Shown here in pieces: positions 34,926 through 44,431 of a DNA stretch of 44,431 nt (position 1 is its first letter; every line of letters begins with the position of its first letter). The position numbers were made by a program, and so were the translations under genes. The notes beneath the pieces are model-generated. The model saw nothing but the letters and a program-made list of their open reading frames with translations. It did no database searches and was not told the DNA's origin. Source of the stretch: Pigoraptor vietnamica (lineage: Eukaryota; Opisthokonta; Filasterea); NCBI GenBank assembly GCA_943704525.1, contig CALSCQ010003212.1, forward strand, positions 1 through 44,431. Reading direction: 5' to 3'.

Positions 34926-37646
34926 CTAGGAACGCGGGCCCCATGTTGGCTCGGCAAACAGCACCATGTCCGTCCCAAACTGCTCGTACCGCGGCCGCGC
35001 AAGCGACGGGAGAGACACGCGTACATCGCGACCCTGTAAATTCAAACAGAAGAGAACATTGGTGCCAAGCGCTATACAACGCCCGAACATGCGAACGACA
35101 GAAATGCAGCACATCATACGCACAAAGCACTCGCACAAACACATCAGAGAAGATGCGTTTACACGTCGCTTTAAGCACCCACCACCGCACTGACGCCACC
35201 CACGACGACCGGCGCAATGGTCACTATGAGGCGGTCCACAAAGCGACTTGTGAGGAAGCTCTGTATCACGGACGCGCCGCCTTCCACCATCAGCGACGCA
35301 GTCCCGCGCGAAACGAGCTCTCGCAACACGGCCTCGATGCTGAGCATCGAACCATCGTCGTTCAGGGGCACTGGCACAACAGTCGCGCCCGCCGCCTCAA
35401 GCACCTACGAATTCAAACGAATGTGACGTCAGATGCGTGTGGATGCGCAGCCTAGCAAGTGTGCAACGGCGGGTAAAGTACTTGAAACCGCTCGTGTGAA
35501 AATTTAACGTCCGATTGCGTGGACAGAATCAATCGCGCACTCACCACCCGACGCTCGACCGCGGCGTTCGGTCCGCAGAAAATCCACGGCCGCGTGGGCC
35601 CCGAGAGCAACTTGGCCGTCAGAGGGAAGCGGAGGTGCGTGTCGAGCACGACGGGCTGCGGATTTGTCCCTTGCACGAGGCGCACTGCGATTGGGCCGAT
35701 TCGAGACACAGCTTGCCATGAATCGCACGGCAACCACCGCCCACAACAGCCATTGCAACTGCCCCACACGGACGCAACCGCATCGCACTGCACCGTAAGC
35801 GCACCTGTCAATCGCGGATCATCCGTGAGGATGGTTCCAATGCCGACCATAATGGCGGTATGCGTCGCTCGAAGCCTGACGTCGTAATGCATGCCGCATG
35901 AGCACAAGACAGTCACGCGCACACAAAACGACGCACGAATGGGTAAGTCCGCCACGCGACAGGCGTCACCCACCCATGCGTAAGCGTCATCGACTTTGGT
36001 CCGCTGAGCATGAGTGGCCGCCTGTCCGCCGTCGCAATGCACCCGTCGAGGCTCTGTGCGTACGTGAGGGTCACATACGGTCGCTCGGCGAGTCCCATTC
36101 CTGGCAATTCCACAGACGGGTGGGGCACGTCGACGTGGTGCGACACCTGCGACACGGAACCGTTTGTTTGTGCCGCATGCGCGGCGTACGCAAACTCGAC
36201 GTCCCCATCCTCGCTACCGTTTCGGCTGAGCACACCTGCTCGGCTGTTTGCGGGCGTGGCAATGTCTGGCGTCGCGGAACCGGACGACGCGCCGCTTGCG
36301 GTCGAGAGGAGCGCGATGGCCGGCGAGCGCAGGGGTGAACGGGGGAGCATGTCGGACGAAGCGCTGGCGCCGAGCGAAGACATTGGCGACACGGTACCCG
36401 GCGCGCCGATATCCGACAGATTCAGCAAGTGCCGCATGCGCTTGACCTTGGCGGTGAGGTAGGCGAGGTTGTACTCCGATAGGCGGCTTGGTCGCATCGC
36501 AATTCGCTCTGTCACCGAAATGCCGTGCGCGCGCAGGCAGTCAATCTTGTCCGGGTTGTTGGTGAGAATGCGCACGGACCGCACGCCGAGATCTCGCAAG
36601 ATGAGCGCGCCGACAGTGTAGTCGCGCGCATCCGCCTGGTGGCCGAGGGCGAGGTTCGCCTCGACCGTGTCGAAGCCTCTGTCCTGGAGATTGTATGCCC
36701 TGCGTTGCGGCGGCAGCGATTGGCCAAGCTTAAAAAGTCGCAACAACGAACACGCGAGAGGGCACCATCCGCACTCAGCGAGAAGACAAAAGAGTGCATG
36801 TGAGCAAGCCGTCTACGCCGGAACAGTCACGATTGTTGCACATGACTGTTGTTCGATGTACGCACAACTGCACGCGCCGCAAACACGGCGGCATCTACCT
36901 CAGCTTCTCCACCAGCCCGATGCCGCGCCCCTCCTGTCGCAAGTACACGATGACGCCGACGCCCGCCTCCGCAATTTTCGTCATGGCAGATCGCAGCTGC
37001 TCGCCGCAATCGCACCGAAGCGAACCCATAACGTCTCCCGTGAAGCACTCGCAGTGGATGCGCACGGGCACGTCGCTATACTGCTCGGGGCGCCCGTACA
37101 CCATCGCCATGTGCTCCTTACCGTCCTGCGCGCACACAAACAACAGTTTGTGTCAGTGACAGTTTACACGGAGATACTGAACGACGCAGACAACAGGCCG
37201 GTTCGAAGAACACTACGGGCGTAGCACTCTGCGCCGCCCACCGAGTTGTTCGAGTAAATGGCGAGCTTGAAGTCGCCTTCCCCAGTGGGTATGTTCGCCA
37301 TGACCGTCCGCTCAACCGCTACGTTCTTGACCGCGCCATTCGAACCAACGCGTGACACTGGCAGAGACCCATTCGCCGCCAGCGCCCCCTCCCCCTCTGC
37401 CGCCCCCAACGGAGTCGCACCACTCGTCATCCTCGCATGCTGCTTCGTCGTCAACGGCGCCTCGGGCATGCGCACGCTGGCGAGCGTGTGTGACAGACCA
37501 ACACTGTCACTCGCGAACGAAAGGTCGCTCGAACCGTAGACGTACGCGTGCGCAACGCCCTGCAGAGCCCGCGTGGCCACGCCGCCAACAAGCGTCTCAA
37601 TTGCGGCGCCCTCCAAAACGTACGGGTCGAGGGCAGGCCCGCCCAT
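34926..37646 (-). CDS. GTP cyclohydrolase II fused to a RibD_C/Rib7-type riboflavin reductase
   Basis: Seven exons: 37242-37646, 36899-37125, 35974-36699, 35805-35875, 35545-35684, 35183-35404 and 34926-35033 (about 632 aa). After about 110 unrecognised residues comes GTP cyclohydrolase [12 protein letters not shown], the zinc ligands in [37 protein letters not shown] and [10 protein letters not shown] Ser/Ala-rich linker of about 100 residues leads to the reductase: [64 protein letters not shown] and a last GTDMVLFAE. Known roles: the first domain opens GTP to the diaminopyrimidine of riboflavin synthesis, and the second reduces the ribosylamino intermediate with NADPH (Rib7 in fungi). I see no deaminase zinc motif of RibD. 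The start is the least certain point, and an earlier exon is possible. Confidence 0.88.
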
Positions 37647-38373
37647 GGCCCGGCGGTGTCGTGGAGCGGTCCGCTGATTGCAGTCACGACTTCTGCAACT
37701 CAGCGAGACGGCACGTACAACCGATTCACTCTAACTCGGCACTCGATGGTCACGACGAATTGTGAGTCCCAAGGGGTCAAAGGGCAAGCGAGAAGGGGGG
37801 CGCGTCGCTGCGTGGATGTTGTCTTTGCGGCGTCCCCTTGCACTCGACGACAGCCACTGACGCACTTCCCGAGCGAGTGGGGCTTCGCGAAGTGAGGTGT
37901 CATGCAAACTGCCGAACCCACTCACACTCCGCCGCTTCCGACTGGCGGACTCATGCCGGGGCATTAATTTGGATATGGGCCAATTTTTGGGGAAAAAGGG
38001 GCCGACTTTAATTAGGATTATGTCACCCCATGTCACGCCATTTTGTTACTCTTGATGACGTCTTTTGCAAATGACGCCACCTCGGGGATTTAATGGACTA
38101 AGCGAGTGCTCGGTACAATTTGCGCCTTCGGTGCCTTTGAAAATTCCCATGGGAGTCGCACCCGGACACGTTGCCTCGCGCGCACTCAGTGACGTCTACG
38201 AAGGAAGCGTGAATCGCTAGTGTTTGTTCCTACTCGGCATCCTTTTTACCCGTCGCACTCTTGCTGACAGCCAAGCGCTCAGAAAATATCTTCGGCCGCG
38301 CGCCCCCGTGAGCCGCCGCCGGCGTCGGCCACAGTAACGGGATGGCGGCAGCAGGAATTCATTCAGCGCAAAC
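37647..38373. promoter_or_regulatory. divergent spacer, riboflavin fusion gene / methyltransferase gene
   Basis: No gene is recognised. The central part (37950-38110) is AT-rich and carries a block (37956-37983) nearly the same as 9172-9198. The 11-mer GCCAATTTTTG (37979-37989) also occurs at 9125. Two TGACGTCT sites lie at 38056 and 38190. It is probably the promoters of both flanking genes, perhaps with a relic of a dispersed repeat. Confidence 0.45.
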
Positions 38374-41300
38374 ATGGGGTTTGCCAAACGACGGCGCAAG
38401 GTAACTGAGCATATCGACCCACTCACAAAGCCGGACTGTTGTGGGATAGATTTATTCTTGCTCCGTTGAAGTTGTACAAGTTAACGAACGTACAAATTCG
38501 CAGCGAAATGACACTTGGCGAAGCGTCGTCCTACATTATGCCACTCTTGGAAGCAGTGGAGTTGGTACGCGGTGCGACGCCTGCGGCGGGAACGACGGCG
38601 CAAGCCAGCCGGCCTCCGACGGCGACGAAGCAAGCTGATGTGGACTCCAGCCAAAAGCACGCGCATCTGAGTTGGGTGTGGAAAACAAGCGCGCTCCAAG
38701 GCACGGATGTCGTCGACGAGTGCGTGGAGCAGCTGGTTGCTGCCGTACGAAACACCACCTCCATGCTGTGCGAGCCGCGAACGTGCCTGTGCCACGCCGA
38801 CGGTTGTGGCGTTCACTGCCTCAGTTCCATACTTCGGTCGGATGGCCCCAACGATTTGAATTCTGCGCGTCTAATATTGGCGGAACTTGCGACGTTCGGC
38901 GCGGAGGTCGGCCTGCGCATCGCTGGCGACGGTAACTTCTGGAGTCCGGAAATGTTGTGGGCGTTTCTGTCGGCAGTGCGTTCTGCGGATTCCCCGGAGC
39001 ACATCGCGGCGTGTACGGCATTGCGCCGTTACTGCTCGCGAGCGGCGCAGGTGGCCGTAGTGAATGCGGTCTTCCTTCACGCGTGCCTGCAGTTGAACCT
39101 CCTCTCACCACAGGACGTCTTGCTTGAGGACGTCATGTCAGGCAGGATGGACCACCTGCTTCCGGAGACGGCGTCGGGACCGGTGCGCGCACTCGCGTCG
39201 GCCCGGCTGCGTGCCCAGATGCAGTTTCCGCTGGGCGCGAGCCGCTACCTGCGCACGCTCCTGGGCGAGCGGAGCGCGTACGACTGGCTCTACGTGCCGC
39301 ATCCGATGGTGCTGCGGCAGGTGTGGTGTGTCCTGCGCCAGTCTCGCTTGCCAACGGTCGACATTCTGGGCGCCGTCCTCGAGCGTCTTGTCGGCGACGA
39401 TCCCATGGCGGAAGCATTCGGGAGGGTACGTGCGCGCGCGCGCACGTGCAAGTGGTGTGTGCGTTACCTCTGAACATCATGTCGCCCGTAGATTTACACG
39501 CCACCGGCGCTCGTCGCCTTCACGCTCAAGACGGCCGGAATCTCCGAGGAGTCGGGCAACCTCATCAACATCCCGGTCCTCAACCGCATGGACAACGGCG
39601 CGGCGAACCCAAAGGGGACCTCGGCCATCCGCACGCTTCTGGACTCGTCGTGCGGAGCCGGCGCGTTCCTCGGCAAGTACGCCTCGATCGTCGTCACGCA
39701 GCTCGCCCGCCTCGACGAAGTCTGGAACGACCCCCTGCTGCTGCAGCGGGGCCTCGAGGCCATCGCCAACGGCGTCTGCGGAATCGACATCGACAACCAC
39801 GCGTGCGATCTTGCTACCGTCACGCTGTGCGTGGCGACCCTGCCACTCGTGCGCCGCATTCTCGAGCTCCTCGGTGCCAGTGCTCCGCGCGGCACTTTCG
39901 TCTGCGTGCCCGTACCGCCCTTCCAGGTCGTCCACGGGGACGTCATGGCGATGGAACGGCTTGCATTTGCGTCGTGGGAGTGCAACGCGACCGGCGTACT
40001 GCCGACTAACCCCTTGCAGATCAACGAGACGTTCGACTATGTCGTGGGCAATCCGCCGTACGTCATGCGCGAACACCTCGCCGCGTTCCGTAGCGTCGAG
40101 GAGCGAGGATACTTCCACAACTTTCGCTGGTGGAAAACGTCGCCGCTCTACACGTTCTTTTTCATTCACGCGGCGCGGCACCTGAAGAAGACGGGGACGC
40201 TGGCGCTCGTGCTGCCGCCGGCGTTCCTTGCAAACACGCGCGACCTTCAGTTTTGCGAGGACCTCCTCCGCTTCGTGCGCCCCGACACGCTGTATGTTGC
40301 CCCGCGCTATACGTTCTTCAAGGCCTCGACCGAGCAAATGATCTTCGTCGGCCACCACCCCGACTGCCCCCGGGAAATCTCGGGACGGCACGCCCTCTGC
40401 TTCAAGGTCGTCGACAGCGCGTGCCTGGAGACTCGCCCGCGCAAGGACAACATGGCGACATGTCTTCGACTGTGGGAGGAGGGCCATCGGCACAAGGCGG
40501 CGTACCTTCAGCGCGCCCTCCGCGGTGGCCAGCCGGACGACCCGCAGCTTCTCACGTCCGTCATCGACCTCTTGGTGCTCGACGACCTCGTCAAGACGGA
40601 CATTTCGGCGGCGGCGAAGATGTTGCGGCAGCTCCCCCTCCCCGGGAACCACACGGAACTCGGGAGCGAAACGGCCGTCACGCGCCTGCGCCACCTGCAG
40701 CGGCTGTGGAGGCGTCTCGGCGACGTCGCCAAGGTCGCCACGGGACTGAAGACGAGCAACAACGTGTTCCTCCTGTTTGCCCGTGACCGAGACCTCGCTA
40801 ACGTCGATGGCGCGGTGGCCGCTGCCTACAACAAGTTCCTTAGCCTCGTCGACGCGGAGGGACTCCTCGTGCCCGCGTATGCCGCGGAACAGACGTTTTA
40901 CGCGGTACCTTCGCCGGCATCGCAGGTCCTCATGGCTAGAGAGGGGCTCAGTACGAACTCGCCGGCCGGAGCGTACCTTGCTTACGCGCAGCAGACGAAC
41001 GACGGCACTCTTCGCGTGTGTCCCGAAGACGCCGATCCGGCGATCCGAGCCGCATGGACTGTCGCCCGCATCAAGGACCTCGGCCGCAAGCGGACTCAGG
41101 GCAACGGTCCCCTGCGTATCGAAGGCAGTGCCGGTCGCGGCGGCATCGACGTGTCGCGCCCCTATATTCTCACGAGCAAATTCCCGGCCGCGCGCGAGGA
41201 CTCGAGCCACCGGTGGCTGCGGTTTGGCATTGCGAGCGGCAAGAGGGCAACGGCCATCGACCGGTTCAACATGCTGCAGCCGCGGGACGACGGGGCGTGG

Positions 41301-42362
41301 ACCAACGTGCACGCGCTGTGCGCCTTTCTCAACTCGCTTCTGATGGACTGCGTCGTGCGGTTCATGGACCTCAACGTCAAGAAGAAGATGGTACAGCTGC
41401 TCTCGGGCAAGCTCTCCGAACTCCCGATCCCCGCCGAACCACCGCAGGGCCTCGACCTGCAGGGCGCCGCGCTCCACCGGCTGTACACGCGCGCCAAAGA
41501 GATCATGGACGCGTCCGCGTGCTTCACGTTTGACACGACGCAATCGCTTCTGGCGCTCCGATCCGTGGGCGGGCAATTTCTGGCGACTCACAAGGGGCGA
41601 CTGATCTCCCTCTCCGAGTTGCTCCATCTGGCCAAGCCAAACACCACCGTCACCGACATGCGTCTGGCCGTCGAGGCCCTCGAGAAGATATGCGTGGGCG
41701 GTGGTGCCGTCGGCGACTCTGTGAACGCGGGAGCGGAGACCGGCCCCATGACGGCGGCCGATGTACTCGCGTCGCTGGTCGGTGCGACGACCGCCGCGGA
41801 GATCTCGGTCGCCCTCGATCCCATCGCAGAGGGCAACGATCGCGCAAAGCACTTCCTCGCGCGGCTGCCGGACGCGCTCCCATTTACGATGGCCTGCCAG
41901 CTCGCCGACATCTTCGACGAATGCGCGCGTTACCAGGCGCTCGTCGACGCCACGGTCTTCCGAGCGATCGGCGGGATGACGGAGGATGCTGCGCAGGAGC
42001 TCGTCCGCGAGATTGCGTACATGCAACCGCAGGCCGTGCGGGTGCGCCTTGCGCGCAACGGTTGGGGAAACGGCAGCCAATCGACGTTCATCGCATTCGC
42101 TGAGGACGAGGCTTCGGCGCGCGCGGCACTCGAATTGCCGCAGGGGATTGGCCCCTCGCTGACCATCGCGAGCTCCGCGGTGGCAGAGAAAGCAGAAGAC
42201 GCCCCTGTTCAAGACCGTTCTCGGACTCGAGAAACGCCAACGGACGACACGACGGCGCAGGGCGACGCGGACCCTGAGAGGCTGCGGCGCACCAAGCGAC
42301 GTCGCATACAAGAAGATGCACTGCCCGTCGGAACGCAGCAGACCAGAAATGACTCGGCGTAG
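38374..42362 (+). CDS. bacterial-type (Eco57I/type IIG-like) adenine DNA methyltransferase with introns
   Basis: Main exons 38481-39425 and 39492-42362 join in phase 0 across a 66-bp GTACGT...TAG intron. A 27-bp first exon (38374-38400, MGFAKRRRK) is proposed; without it the start is the Met at 38439. Length is about 1280 aa. The core has motif X RIYTPPALVAF, SAM-binding motif I LDSSCGAGAFL (about 374), motif II GIDIDNHACDLA and catalytic motif IV NPPYVMREHL (about 511), the gamma-class N6-adenine order. Downstream, DVAKVATGLKTSNNVFLL and AFLNSLLMD...KLSELPIP match TaqI/Eco57I-type target-recognition regions. The first 300 residues are helical, with the usual pre-motif-X segment but no visible PD-(D/E)XK nuclease. 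A basic RLRRTKRRRIQED near the C-terminus looks like a nuclear signal. Inference: a domesticated, transferred DNA methyltransferase acting on nuclear DNA without a nuclease. Codon use resembles the neighbours. Confidence 0.88.
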
Positions 42363-42475
42363 TCATGCGTGCAATGAACCAGCAATAACCAAAAACAAGG
42401 CTCCAAAAACAAAGCAGCATGTGTGCGTGGAGAGTTCATTTGCGTGAGCACGAACACACGATCACTAGTCTCTCT

Positions 42476-44378
<1,903 letters not shown>

Positions 44379-44431
44379 CTGTAATAGTAGTATGGACGCA
44401 TAAAATGATCAAAACCGCAGCCTTGGCCCCC

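Noticed and set aside
38439-38480. Direct start MWDRFILAPLKLYK for the methyltransferase
   Set aside because: Kept only as the alternative. I preferred the 27-bp exon 38374-38400 (MGFAKRRRK) because a GTAACT donor and an in-phase AG at 38480 join it to the main frame, but this is weakly supported.
39477-42311. A 944-codon open frame on the minus strand opposite the methyltransferase
   Set aside because: The plus strand carries the conserved motifs (NPPY, DSSCGAGAF). The antisense product is Arg/Val-rich without any motif. Such shadows are expected from strong G/C-ending codon use.
38374-42362. Bacterial contamination or chimeric assembly as explanation for the methyltransferase
   Set aside because: The gene has a GT-AG intron in phase within the conserved region, basic nuclear-type signals and codon use like the neighbours. 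It also has tight spacing to eukaryotic genes on both sides. Read-level proof is not available to me.

Overview
This window is GC-rich nuclear DNA from a eukaryote with dense, short spliceosomal introns. It holds 15 protein-coding genes in 44 kb, with about 73 introns that I could place by protein homology and reading phase. The gene content points to a unicellular relative of animals (Holozoa or a near neighbour). The evidence is a class XVIII myosin, an animal-type flotillin-2, a 126-aa RPB9 very close to the animal protein, an NDR/STK38 kinase of 465 aa, and animal-like ACADS and ACAA2. I cannot name the species. All exon models were built by eye from translations and should be confirmed with RNA data.

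Layout, left to right: MOV10/SDE3-like RNA helicase (+); a degenerate calcineurin-B-like EF-hand protein with a novel C-terminal extension (+); NDR kinase (-); RanBP1 (+); Rab1-like GTPase (-); short-chain acyl-CoA dehydrogenase (+); flotillin-2 (-); HPP-family membrane protein (+); RNA polymerase II subunit RPB9 (-); ACAA2-type thiolase (+); an unrecognised 1180-aa protein with a nuclear localisation signal (-); myosin XVIII (+); a GTP cyclohydrolase II/riboflavin reductase fusion (-); a bacterial-type (Eco57I/type IIG-like) adenine DNA methyltransferase carried on a spliced gene (+); and the C-terminal part of a BLTP2/Hobbit/SABRE bridge-like lipid transfer protein (-, cut by the window edge).

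From the second gene onward, 14 consecutive genes alternate strand without exception. The result is a chain of divergent pairs (spacers of about 320-1080 bp, likely bidirectional promoters) and convergent pairs (spacers mostly 88-260 bp). Neighbouring genes are not obviously one pathway. Two enzymes of mitochondrial fatty acid beta-oxidation (acyl-CoA dehydrogenase and 3-ketoacyl-CoA thiolase) do lie 6 kb apart on the same strand.

The most unusual items are the following. The prokaryotic-type DNA N6-adenine methyltransferase has eukaryotic introns and candidate nuclear localisation signals at both ends. The RIB1-RIB7-type fusion joins the first riboflavin enzyme to a later one. The calcineurin-B-like protein has lost most calcium ligands and gained a long tail. 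The splice donors are dominated by GTGCGT/GTGGGT, with two GC-AG introns. One intron carries three tandem copies of its own 5' splice site. A block of about 27 bp is shared by two divergent promoter regions 29 kb apart. I saw no CRISPR, tRNA or rRNA gene and no recognisable transposon.
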